Shown: piece after piece, positions 10,724-21,600 of the stretch
How the letters are laid out: the number at the start of each line of letters is the position of its first letter
How positions within the stretch are numbered: position 1 is the first letter of the stretch
Assembly (NCBI GenBank): GCA_038049695.1
Contig: CP142461.1
Coordinates: 38,613,501-38,677,500 of the forward strand
Direction: 5' to 3'
DNA length: 64,000 bases
DNA from: Cinnamomum chago
Taxonomy: Eukaryota > Streptophyta > Magnoliopsida > Laurales > Lauraceae
Program-made: the position numbers and the translations under genes
The notes under the pieces: model-generated
Databases searched by the model: none
Seen by the model: the letters and a program-made list of their open reading frames with translations, nothing else
What the model was told of the DNA's origin: nothing

Positions 10724-12283
10724 CTAAGGTTTGACTAGGTAAATGACTTTAGGAATCCACCTAAGGTCTTGGGAGGGTTGAACTTTGAGGTCTATTTTGG
10801 GCTTCTCACCAACTATAGGAGATTTAATTTGATAAATTTTCAATTTAAACTTATCACCATGATATTTAGATTTTACTAAATTTGGCTTAGAATGGTGATT
10901 AGTCTTTTGAAGTTGGTGAGTTTGATTCTTAGGGGATTGCTTCACTTTTCTTTTCTTCTTACTTTCTCCCTTTACTTGACTTTTGAAATTTAGATTTAAC
11001 TTTGTAAATTTCTTCAAAAGTTCTTTTATGTTTTGACTTAAGGGAGGTAGGTTGAGAAGCTTTTTGTTAATAGATTCTTTGATTTTTGGTTTAACTTGTT
11101 TAATCCTTTTAGAATCTATCTTGGGAGACTCCTTGTTAATTGGTTTCACTTGTTTAAGCTTTATGGAGTCTTCCTTGGTTTTTAGTGTCTTACCCTTCAA
11201 GTTTGATTTTCCATTTTTGAGTTCAAAGATGGGTTTAGACACATGGCTTCTCTTCCTTAGATTGCACTCAAACCTAAAGTGTCCTTCAATGCCACAATAA
11301 TTACATTTAGACATGGGCAAAGAAGTGTGAGTGCTAGAGAATGAGGACTCACCTTTCACAAAAGTGTTGGTGAATTTAGGGTCATAAGATATATTCCTAT
11401 TAAATCCAATACCCGTCCTATCTCCATGAGATTTACCCAATTTGAATAATTTTTCAAGTTTCTCTTCACTTTGGGTAAACTTGCACTCATACTTTTGTTT
11501 ATTGTTTTCAAGTTGAGTGACTTTGGTTATAAGGATTGAATTTTCATTTTTAACTTTTGAAAGTTCATATTCAATTTCCTTATATTTGCTTAGCTCTTCA
11601 TTGGCAAGTTTTAATTCATGTTTAAGTTCATTAACAATATTAGATCCAAGTTCTTGTGATTTTAACTTACTTTTAATCAACTTGGCTTCTAAGTTGTTAA
11701 AGTCTTTATCTTGTTTTTTAATTGTATCTCTTAGGTTCAAATTTTCATTTGTAAGCTCATCACAATTTATCTTAATCTCATTTAATTCGTTTTGAGTATT
11801 AGATAAATTTTCCTTAGAGATAGTCAATTTTGATTCAAGATTGTTAAAGTCTTTATCTTGCCTTTGTAATTGATCTCTTTGTTTTAGATTTTCCTTATTG
11901 ACATTATCATAATCCATCTTTAATTCTTTTAGTTCATCTTGAATGTTAGATAGATTATTTAAAGAGATCATGAACTTAGAGTCTAGACATTTTATTACTT
12001 CTTCTTTCTCTCTAAGTTCATCTTTTGAAGAGGCTAGCTCTTTGGTTAGATTCATAGATTCTTCTCTTAAGCTTTTGTTTCTTTTATCAAGCTTTGTAGA
12101 TAATGTATATAATTCATTATAGGCTTGTTGAAGATCATCTTCATCATACTCATTTTCTTCCTCTTTTGAGTCAAATTGATATTCATTTAATTGATGGTTT
12201 GAATCTCTAATAGAAGGAAGAGTGAGAGGTCTAGAAGAATCTACAAGATCTAGCATAGTGGAGTCCATTCTAATGATTTTCAA
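10724..12283 (-). CDS. Gag-like protein with coiled coil and CCHC knuckle
   Basis: 519 residues, the only long frame of the element. Residues about 50-290 are heptad-rich, charged coiled coil with an internal duplication: two similar blocks, each ending in KDFNNLE. A zinc knuckle of the C-x2-C-x4-H-x4-C form (CNYCGIEGHFRFEC) lies at residues 327-340 (11305-11264). A Lys-rich tail follows and ends WIPKVIYLVKP. CCHC knuckles bind retroelement RNA, so this is probably the particle protein. It stops before any protease. The usual copia-type N-terminal capsid segment is replaced by coiled coil, so assembly may differ. The first Met is used as start; Met6 is an alternative. Confidence 0.8.
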   Translation of the reverse strand: MKIIRMDSTMLDLVDSSRPLTLPSIRDSNHQLNEYQFDSKEEENEYDEDDLQQAYNELYTLSTKLDKRNKSLREESMNLTKELASSKDELREKEEVIKCLDSKFMISLNNLSNIQDELKELKMDYDNVNKENLKQRDQLQRQDKDFNNLESKLTISKENLSNTQNELNEIKINCDELTNENLNLRDTIKKQDKDFNNLEAKLIKSKLKSQELGSNIVNELKHELKLANEELSKYKEIEYELSKVKNENSILITKVTQLENNKQKYECKFTQSEEKLEKLFKLGKSHGDRTGIGFNRNISYDPKFTNTFVKGESSFSSTHTSLPMSKCNYCGIEGHFRFECNLRKRSHVSKPIFELKNGKSNLKGKTLKTKEDSIKLKQVKPINKESPKIDSKRIKQVKPKIKESINKKLLNLPPLSQNIKELLKKFTKLNLNFKSQVKGESKKKRKVKQSPKNQTHQLQKTNHHSKPNLVKSKYHGDKFKLKIYQIKSPIVGEKPKIDLKVQPSQDLRWIPKVIYLVKP

Positions 12284-12370
12284 GTAAGGACAACTCTAGG
12301 GTTTTAACTCTAGGTTTTTACACCTAATCAAGAGTTCCAAACACTTGATCCTAAGGGATTAGAGCACTTG

Positions 12371-12382
12371 GCTCTGATACCA
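12371..12382 (-). other. Primer binding site of gag-only element
   Basis: The minus strand reads TGGTATCAGAGC, complementary to the 3' end of plant initiator Met tRNA as used by many copia elements. It lies 2 bases inside the 5' LTR. Confidence 0.85.
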
Positions 12383-12384
12383 AT

Positions 12385-14099
12385 TGAAAGTCCACGAGGA
12401 TCCTAACCCTAGAGGGGGGGGGGGGGTGAATAGGGTGAGCTACAACTATGACCAATTTAAACCAATTTTAATTTCTTAATAAAAACTAGTCACATGTGAT
12501 GATAAGACAATCAAAATGCGGAAGCTAACAATACAATCATCACAAAGCAATCACCACAACACCAAGGTTTATAGTGGTTCGGCCTCAATGCCTACATCCA
12601 CTACCGGCTTGTGTATCCAACACCCCACCGGATTCCACTAATTATGCTTTTTACTAGGCTAAGCAATAACCCTTACAAAGTTGTTTTTCTAGGCTAAACA
12701 ACAACCTCTCAATGTGCTTTTATAGGCTAAGCAATAACCTTACAATATGCTTTTCTTAGGCTAAGCAATAACCTTTACAAAGTTGATTTCTCAAAGAAGG
12801 TGTCTTTCCAAAAGATCACTCTAAGAGATTACAATTTAAGCTCATATGAAATTGCCTCTTGAATAGGCTAATATGAAAGTTTAATACAAATTACAAACAT
12901 ACACTTAAAACAAGCTAAAGTGTGTGCACAAGTGTATGAGTGTGTTCCTTCAATCAATCTTAACAAAGAAGCTCTTAAATGAATGCATGATGCATTTTAA
13001 AATCAAAGCTTATAAAATGATGATTGAAGAGAAAACTAATCACATGTGAAATTCAAACAACTTTAATAAATGAACTAAACAAGTTGTATGAGTGTAAAAG
13101 TCTAAGAAAGCATGTGATTTAGTTAAGAGAGTTTGCAAACTAATCTAATTTACCAAGGAAGATATTGAGTTTGCAAAACAACTCTTTATAGGCTTGAAAT
13201 CATGCATAAATGAAAATACCAAGGATTTGAACATGCATGAATTTCATTTGAATGGAAATCAAAATAACTTAGAAGATGTACCTTTTAAAAACTCATGAGT
13301 TTGATTTCCAAATAGCCCTCTAGCCTTTCCAACTTCTTCCCCTTTCTTTGGCTCCAAAATGCTCTCAAAAGTTCATGGTTCAAGCCTTGAAAAAGGTTGG
13401 AAATGAATGGACTTTATAGGCAAAAAACAGTCCACGGGCTAGTTGTCTCGGTCGACCTAGAGGTCTCGGTCGACCGGGACAACACAACGGTCATATTTCT
13501 GACCGTTGGGAAATTTCTGCACAGAAACTTCCCAGGGCCCTGCAGTGTCCTCGGTCGACCGAGACACAGGGCTCGGTCGACCGGCGACACTGCCGGGCGA
13601 GTCCCTGGGCCAAAAATCCACTTTTTCCATTTTCAAAGTTTTTCTTTGGGGGATCTTTTTGGCCACTAAATCAAGCTTAAATACATGATTTAAGGTATTC
13701 TAAGAAGATTAAAACATGAGATACCTAAAGCCTAAGAAGATTCAAAGGTTTAAGACCTTAGGCAAGCTTGATTAGTAAAAACTCTTTTCAAAAGATATTG
13801 CATACAAAACTGATTCCAAAGGTGCTGAAAGTATGCAAACCTGAAACCTAAATACCTAACATGATTTTCCAAAAGTAGTGCACATGGAATTAGGTTTTCA
13901 AAAAGAGTTTGGGATTCAAAACCAATGCATCCAAGTTTAAAACCAAAACATGCATAAAACAAAAGCTTTTCCAAATCTTAAAAGCTATGCATGTATAAAA
14001 CTAGATTTCAAGGTTTTCTAACACAATGCTAGTGTGTGAATTCAAATGGTGCTAAAGCGCAAATGCATCCATCAAATTGCAAAAACAAAAGACCTAACA
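12385..14099 (-). repeat. 5' LTR of gag-only element
   Basis: 1,715 bp, a near-perfect copy of 6609-8320 with the same palindrome cluster (13450-13610), TATA-like site (near 13415) and hairpins. It is followed by the target duplication tgatg at 14100-14104. Confidence 0.93.
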
Positions 14100-14261
14100 T
14101 GATGAACATGTGCTTAGATTCCTTTTGGCTCCATTCTGGTTGGTGGCCTATGTTGGATCTTGCATCTAAAAAAAAACACATGAGATGGGATTCTTGGAAA
14201 TTTCTTCTTTTGAGTTTATTTCCAGTCTTTCTTGTTTCTAAAAAAATTTTCTCAAAAAAAA

Positions 14262-14755
14262 TCAAAAACAAAATCTGATTTACAAAAATTTTCAGATTTT
14301 CCTCTTTTGGGTTTAAGTTGAGAAACTTTGGTTTCTTCCTTTTCGGACTTCGGGATCGCAGAAATGTTGAACCCATTTTCGGAATGGAACACCATTCGCT
14401 CTCTTCTATGAATCCATAAAAAAAAATCAAAAACAAAATCTGATTTAAAAAAAAATTCAGATTTTTCTCTTTTGGGTTTAAGTTGAGAAACTTTGGTTTT
14501 TTCCTTTTCGGACTTCGGGATCGCAGAAATGTTGAACCCATTTTCGGAATGGAACACCATTCGCTCTCTTCTATGAATCCATAAAAAAAAAAAAACAAAA
14601 TCTGATTTACAAAAAAATTTCAGATTTTCCTCTTTTGGGTTTAAGTTGAGAAACTTTGGTTTCTTCCTTTTCGGACTTCGGGATCGCAGAAATGTTGAAC
14701 CCATTTTCGGAATGGAACACCATTCGCTCTCTTCTATGAATCCATCATAAAAAAA
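14262..14755 (+). repeat. Three tandem leader repeats, about 160 bp each
   Basis: Each unit contains the inverted repeat AAATCTGA...TCAGATTT, then TTTGGGTTTAAGTTGAGAAA, a GGACTTCGGGATCGCAGAAA block and CCATTCGCTCTCTTCTATGA. The three copies are nearly identical, differing mainly in A-run length, so the expansion is recent. Confidence 0.85.
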
Positions 14756-14967
14756 AATCTTTCAAAAAAAAAAAGGCCACTAAGGTTGCACCAATTGCGT
14801 TCTTTGACCAAAGTGGATCTAAGAAAAGCCTTGTCCAGAGTGTGGAGACAGCTAGACTGTTCTAGGCAAGGGTCCTCCAAACGGGTTCATTAAGAAATCC
14901 TACCCTTACCTGGGGGCTGATCTATCAACTGAGGTTTCATAAGATCGAATTGGAGATCTATGTGAAC

Positions 14968-15000
<33 letters not shown>

Positions 15001-15002
<2 letters not shown>

Positions 15003-15290
15003 TCTGTCATTTTTGGATTCATATTTGAGAAATCCTGGTTCCTTCCTTTTCGGACTTCGAGATCGCAGAAATGTTGAACTCATTTTCGGATTGGAATACC
15101 ATTTGCTCTCTTCTATAAAGTCCAATCTTGACACTTTCAAAAAAAAACTTCCGTCACTTTTGGATTCATATTTGAGAAATCCTGGTTCCTTCCTTTTCGG
15201 ACTTTCGAGCTCGCAGAAATGTTGAGCTCATTTTCGGATTGGAATACCATTTGCTCTCTCCTATGAATCCAATCTTGACCTTTCAAAAAT
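15001..15290 (+). repeat. Two diverged copies of the leader repeat
   Basis: Copies at about 15001-15145 and 15149-15290 share CCTTCCTTTTCGGACTT, TCGCAGAAATGTTGA and ATTTGCTCTC with the upstream trio but lack the AAATCTGA hairpin. They are about 130-145 bp and more diverged, so they represent an older duplication. Confidence 0.75.
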
Positions 15291-15640
15291 CCCATCTCGT
15301 GTCCTTTCCAAGGATGCGATTTGCAACATTTGTGCCTAGCGGTGCTAGTACGCCCTTTCGGGTCTACTGTATTCGCAACCGACACATTTGTATCTCAACC
15401 TTATATCATTTTACCTTGAGTGAGCTTTGCTTCTCGGTAATTTGAATTAAGGTTCACAATTGCTTCTAGCAGTCACTGGGACGCTCATTCTGAGCTGACC
15501 CTACCTGCGTTCAGAACAATTGTGCCCTCTATGGCTTTTCTGCCTTCCTCATATTGCTTGGGCTGGGCCATGTCCCCTCGGGCGACTTGAAAAGGCGAAA
15601 CCATAGTATTTTCCATTTATGATCACCATATTCTTGTGAT

Positions 15641-15666
15641 TACTAATGGATATGGTCTTGTTTCAG
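15641..15666 (+). promoter_or_regulatory. Probable leader-intron branch point and 3' splice site
   Basis: TACTAAT (15641-15647) is a consensus branch point, followed 18 bases later by a pyrimidine-rich TCTTGTTTCAG ending at 15666. The Gag-Pol ATG follows at 15687. This suggests that a 5' leader intron is removed before Gag-Pol translation. I did not identify the matching donor with confidence. Confidence 0.5.
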
Positions 15667-15686
15667 AAGTTTTCCAAAAACTAACA

Positions 15687-18600
15687 ATGGCAGCTTCATT
15701 AACCATCACCTTTGATGAGAACAAGTACCAGCTCATGCTCCAAGACAAACAAACCAAGCGCACTTACAAGCGCTCTGCCAGCTGCCGAAGCGTCATTTCC
15801 CTCGGCAACTCAGAAGACACCGGGTCAAACTCTACTCCCCGGACCATTGTCTTCGGGTCATTGGGACCATTCCCACTACCCGCAGAAGAAACCGCACCTG
15901 CCAAGAAGCAGAGAACCGCCCCTCAACGTATCACTACAGTGATACCAAGGGCGATCATCAAGAAGCCTGAGGCCCGTAGCGCTCCTGCAAAGCCTCAACC
16001 AGCAAGAAACCAGGTCTGCTCAAAGACTTGGTCTCCAAGGCCTTCACCCAAACAACGAAGGTCACAAACATCAGCAAAGCCAGCATACCTGGCCCCTCTC
16101 AAGGAGAACCGGTTCTACCCTCTTGCTTACATGAAAGAGAAGAAGCCTACCCTCCGCCAAACAGAACCAACTCAGCACGAGCCGGCTTGCTCATACAAGC
16201 CCAAAATCAAATCGTGCATCGTAAGGCCTCCGCAAGAACCTGTCAAGGCCTTCACACCTGCGAGTCGACCCTTCCTCTCAACGGGAGCCGAACTCGCAAA
16301 ATTCAAAGCTTCGCTGCGACAGGCAAAGGACCGCGTCCAGATCCTGTCCCTGCCCGTCTTCAAAGAAGACAAGCTTGGCTGCTGCGCACCAGAGACTACT
16401 TCCTTCATTGCTAGGGCACAGCCAGAGCTAACCAAAGTTCAAATCGCTCGTCGTATGCGTCGCCGAACGGCATATCGACAAAAGAGACTAGAGAAGCAAA
16501 GAACCCAGGATTCTGCACTTCAAGTCTCCCAAAAATGGGTCGAAAAAGAAAGACCCGACCAACTTGTTGCTGTTCATATGGTTGGAAAAACCAGAAAACG
16601 CCAGAAGTCAGCAACTAAAATCCATGTCAGACGACCGGTGACTCGCAGCGTCTCCCGGACACGAAGACATAAAGAAAACTCTCCCGCTCCTTCAAGCCAA
16701 GGACATCAGAGTGACCACTCTTCGAGCTCTTCATCTAAAAGAATGAGCTCCAGCTCAGTCACCAAGACTGTATCCTCTTTCGACTCTCGAAGAATGAACG
16801 TCTTGGTAACAAATGCTGAGCAACCTCCGCCGCATGATGACGTAACCGCACGCATCCAGCAGCTGGAGCAAGGGCAGCAAAGGATAGAGACTCTAATAGA
16901 GAACCTAATGCTCAATCTTCAGCGTCCACAAAACAATGAAGCTCCTCCGAGCCATCAAGGCGACGAGGAAAATGTGGAAAACAGTGAGTCACGCGCCCTT
17001 ACCAAAAAGGACGTTGACGATATCCTCGCCAAAGCAAAAAAAGAGGATACACTAAAGGAGCATGGGATCAAGCCACCATATCCCTTGTGGATGGACTCGG
17101 TCCCGTTCCCTACAAAATTCAAGCAACCTACTCTCCAAACATATACGGGGAAACGTTCAGCCAGACAACACGTCATCCATTTCAAGATCCTGACGGGAGC
17201 TATTGCGGATCAAGATGCCCTCAAAATCCGCCTCTTTGCAAGTACCCTAAAAGGTACGGCCTTTGATTGGTACGCCACTCTGCCTGAGGACTCCATTCAA
17301 AATTGGGCCATGATGGAGACACGCTTCCTAACCCACTTCAAAGGTGAGGATCATCCTGTTACTATGGCTCAGCTCTGCAGCCTAAAACAGGGAGAGAATG
17401 AGTCAACATATGACTTTATTCACAAGTGGAAGGCAATGGCATACAAATGCTCCGATGTACTGCCACAAGCATCACTGGTCGACATCTGCCGAAACAACAT
17501 GAGAGCAAGAATCCGCTCCATGATCATCGGCAACAAATCAAAGAACCTGGGAGAACTCCTGGAAGCATCTATGGAAGCTGAAACGGTGATCAAAGACCTC
17601 AACAGTCAGAAATCATTAAAGAAAGAGCCGACTACCATTGCAACCTCAAAACCAAAGAAAAAGGAGGTCCTCAATGTGCAAACCAAGTCAGCTCCTCAGC
17701 AGCCAAAGAAAGATGAAAACAAAGCTACAGGTAAAAAGCCTGAACTCTCTGATGCCTTCAGAGAACGGGTAGAAAAGAAATACCCGTTTGATGAAGATGT
17801 TGAAGAAATCTTTGGGGCACTCCTAGCAAGCAGCAAACTTACATTGCCTGACCCCAAAAGACCAGGAGATGTTGGCAAAACCAACTATCCTCGGTACTGC
17901 CCATACCATCAGATGGTCTCGCATCCTCTCAATCAATGTTTTGTTGTGAGAGAGAAGATAAATGAGATGTGGAAAAACGGAGTCATTACCTTCGACAAGA
18001 ACTATGGGTCTGCCTCCGTCAACATGGTGTCGTGTGGACAAAAACAAAAATCACCAAAAGAGAAGATCACTACTTCCTTCAAGGTGATAAAGATGACCCA
18101 AACGTCCCAAGAGTTGGTTCCATATCCAACATCAGACGGACAGCCCATATGGGTACACCCCGATCTCCTAGAAGATGAAAATTGGGAGGTCGTCAAAACA
18201 AAGCCAACCGCTCAACAGCGAAGGCAAGCCAGGAGACAACTCCGCAAGCTCAAACAGCAGGAGAAAGCTCCGAAAAAGCAAGAAGTCGCTGAAAAGGCAG
18301 AAACCTCCTCTACCGCTTCACTGGGGGCAACAGAAGAGTCCTCTCCTAAGGCTTCAAAGGCGGCAAGAAAATTCACTCTTGGTGATTTCATGCCACCACA
18401 TCTCAAAGATGAAACTACGCAGGGGGCATCATACTCTTGCAACTCAGTGGTCGGATTCTCCATGGATGGATATGAGTCCAGTGACACCGCCAGTGACATC
18501 GATGAGTGGGAAGAATCCCTCGAAACAGGAGAATATCTCTCCGATGAGGAATGGATCCCTGAATCTCATCTTATGCCAGTAATCTGGTATAACCCATTAC

Positions 18601-21600
18601 AGCCGCAAGGATCCTGGTCTGATGATGAAGAAGACCAAGAGGCTGTCCAAGAAAATACTCCAGTGGAACCCAACCATGTTGAACCACAAGGAGCAGACGA
18701 AGAAGAAGATTTGGCTCCCGTGCCTGATCTCGATGAATACGCAAGGATCTTGCAGCACCTTGCTATAGAGCAAGAACAAGGTCGCATCAATCAGCTTCGT
18801 CACAACCCAGCACCGGAAGTTCCTGAAAATCTACAGGAATCTACTTCGGTAACCCCGGAAAACGAAGAAAGCTGTTGGATCGACGATCCTCTTACATCTG
18901 AGGACGAATCTGATTCCCAACAGTTCATCTTGGAGGCATCTTCCGTCAAAGTTACTTGCAATGCAATAACTCAGGATGATAATTCCTCACTTTCTCAGGC
19001 TTCGTCTCCTGGAACAGTGACATCGGAACTCAAACCTCTTCCGACCGATCACCTTGAAGAAATTCCAGCCGGTGAAATCTTCTTCAGAGAAAATCCGGTC
19101 AATTGGTCCCAAATGCCCAATCTCATCGGTGATGTCTGGACCAACAAAATATTCGATAAAGAAGGAAAGTTGATGGATGCTGTTCAGGACTTGCTCCTGG
19201 AAAATGCTCCATGCAACACAATTACTGAAGATGGTAATGCTGACACAGAGAAATCTTCAGCAAATGAGAAGGAACAACCCCTCGATCTCGAGGGTGATCT
19301 TCTAAACAAAGACCCTTCTCCAGAAGCTCTTGAAGTTGGTAGAGGTACCCGTTCTGGCCAGGATTACCACAAAAACTACAACCAACCTTCTGCTTCTTAT
19401 GTAAATCCTTCGGGAAAACAAGTTGTAAACGCCCCTAGTGGCAAGAATAATGAAAATGCAGGCCCCAAGGAGGCTTTCAAGTATGACTTGATTCAGCACT
19501 TCAAACACATACCTGCACGTCTGCACATCCTAGACTTATTACGAATGTCACCACAGACTCGTGATAGTCTCATTTCAGAACTACAAATGCTGGATGCGGA
19601 TGTCGACAAACATGCCCCACAAGTCCTACAAATTGAAATGGACTATAGGGTCGAAAAATCAAAAACTCCCTCAAAAGGAGAAAAGAAGAAAACTGAGGGA
19701 TCCTGCATCGAATGCCTCTCGGTTCAAAAAGCAGCAAGTGCAACCATCGCCTTCACCAAGGAAGACCTCCTGCTAGGCGAGACAAAGCACAACCGACCCC
19801 TGTACTTCACCGGGTACATCAAAGAGGTGCCAGTACGCAAAATCCAGATCGATCCAGGTTCTGCACTCAACCTCATCTCCACTTCGGCACTCGAAAAACT
19901 GGGCATTCCGCCTAGCAAGCTGAGCCACACGTCTGTGTCCATCTTTGGATATGATGGCAGCGCTCAAAGGCCGATCGGCAAAATCAGGTTCAAGTTGCAA
20001 ATCGGTGATCTTATCTCCGAGGTCACTGTCTATGCGATAAAGACCCCTTCATGCTACAACATCCTTCTCGGACGTCCCTGGATACACGAGAATGGTGTTG
20101 TCCCTTCGACTTTACATCAGTGCATCAAGTTCGTTGGCAATGACGGCTTGATACATCGAGTGTTTGCAGACAAAAAGCCCTTCAAAGGCAAAGAAGTCTA
20201 TTTCGCAGATGCTCAGATGTACAAAGATGAAAAAGAAGAAAGGGAGGAAGAAACAACATCCTTTGCCGAAAATCTCCAGAAAGACAAAGGCAAGGCTCCT
20301 CAACAATCACCGGAAGAAAATAAACCCTCTATCAAAACCGAAGAGAATAATCAATCTCCCTTCATGGTCTCCCTCAAGTCTTCAAAGCCTCTGGTGATCA
20401 CCACCAAAGCAAAGAAGACAAAACAGAGGGCTGGGGGTAAGTTTGCTGTCTCCTTCGTGTCTATCTTGCAAGACACGGATTCGGACTCAGAGCCAGAAGA
20501 CGATACATCGTCAAGCCAAGTTGATGATCAACAAGTTCAGCCCGCTCTCACTCCGATGGAGACAACCGTTGACATAGAAGATCCAGCATCTGCTTCCTTC
20601 GTTGTTCCAGCAACATCAGCAGAAGAAAAGCCAATCTTCTTCCATAAATCAGAAGTTTCTTCATCAAATTCTTCGCTTGAACCTTTCCAAAATGAAGGTA
20701 TGCCTCAACTATCCCTGTATAGTCCAATGGCGCAAGCTATCATGAAGAAAATGGGCTACGATGCTCAGAACCCAATCGGTTTGGGAGATGGTCGTGGTAT
20801 TATCACGCCATTGGAACCAACCCTGACCAAAAGTCAACTGGAAGGTTGGAAACCCCACCGCCACATAGAAAAGTCTTCACATGGGCTGGGGTATGATCCT
20901 GACGCTCCCTTGAGACAGTTGACACAAAGGCTGCAAAGTCATCTTGCCGACCAAGCCTCAACATCTCATATTAATGAAGACATCGATCTCCCTGGATATC
21001 TCTTTGAAGAGTTGATCGTCAAGGATCCAGGAAGTTCATCCAATTGGTACGATTTCTTCGATGATGAAGAGGAATTGTCCGATGATACAGACACACGGTT
21101 CTCTGACCCAGAAGAACCACTGTCTCCAAAGGAAGTGCCCTACTTCGACCTAGTTTCAACAGGTGATTGGGACCATCTCATAGCAAATCTTGAGAAAAGT
21201 ACCAATCAAGAAGACCCATGGACAAAAGCAGAGCCGTGGTCTGTAGATACCTTGGGAACTCCAGAAGGCTTTGTTGGTTTGGAAGCCTCCGAAAATATTG
21301 TGGAGGAACCACCTTCAAATCTTCCAACAGAAGATTCTGTTCAAAAGATAGACTTGGGAAAACCTGATAACTCACGTCCTGTATTCATAAGCAAGAATAT
21401 AAAGGATGATGAGTTACCCGAGTATATCGCCTTTCTTCATGAGTTCGTTGATTGTTTTGCATGGTCTTACGCTGAGATGCCTGGCTTAGACCCCAAAATA
21501 GCAATCCATAAACTCAATCTTCAAAAAGATATCAAGCCTGTCAAACAAGGCCAAAGAAGGTTCCGTCCTGACGTGATGGACAAAATTGAACAAGAAGTTC

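Larger units (their letters stand above)
6609..14099 (-). mobile_element. Gag-only LTR retrotransposon (TR-GAG type), very young
   Basis: A 7,491-bp element in reverse orientation, flanked by tgatg at 6604-6608 and 14100-14104. In its own sense the order is 5' LTR (14099-12385), initiator-Met primer site, one gag-like frame, a 1.8-kb stem-loop array, polypurine tract, 3' LTR (8320-6609). No protease, RT, RNase H or integrase is present, so it must borrow these from an autonomous partner. The zinc knuckle and Met-tRNA primer fit a copia-type partner. The LTRs differ by a G-run length and one C/T change noticed by eye, indicating very recent movement. Confidence 0.92.
14100..15640 (+). other. 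Gypsy 5' leader, non-coding
   Basis: Sequence between the nested element and Gag-Pol. It holds five copies of a leader repeat (14262-14755 and 15001-15290), an uninterrupted A run of about 30 (14971-15000) and no supported gene. Minus-strand frames of 150-189 residues here are read through the tandem repeats and are rejected. Confidence 0.7.

Noticed and set aside
14029..14704. Overlapping minus-strand frames of 150 and 189 residues
   Set aside because: They are produced by reading through the three tandem leader repeats and A runs; the repeated peptide blocks mirror the DNA repeats.
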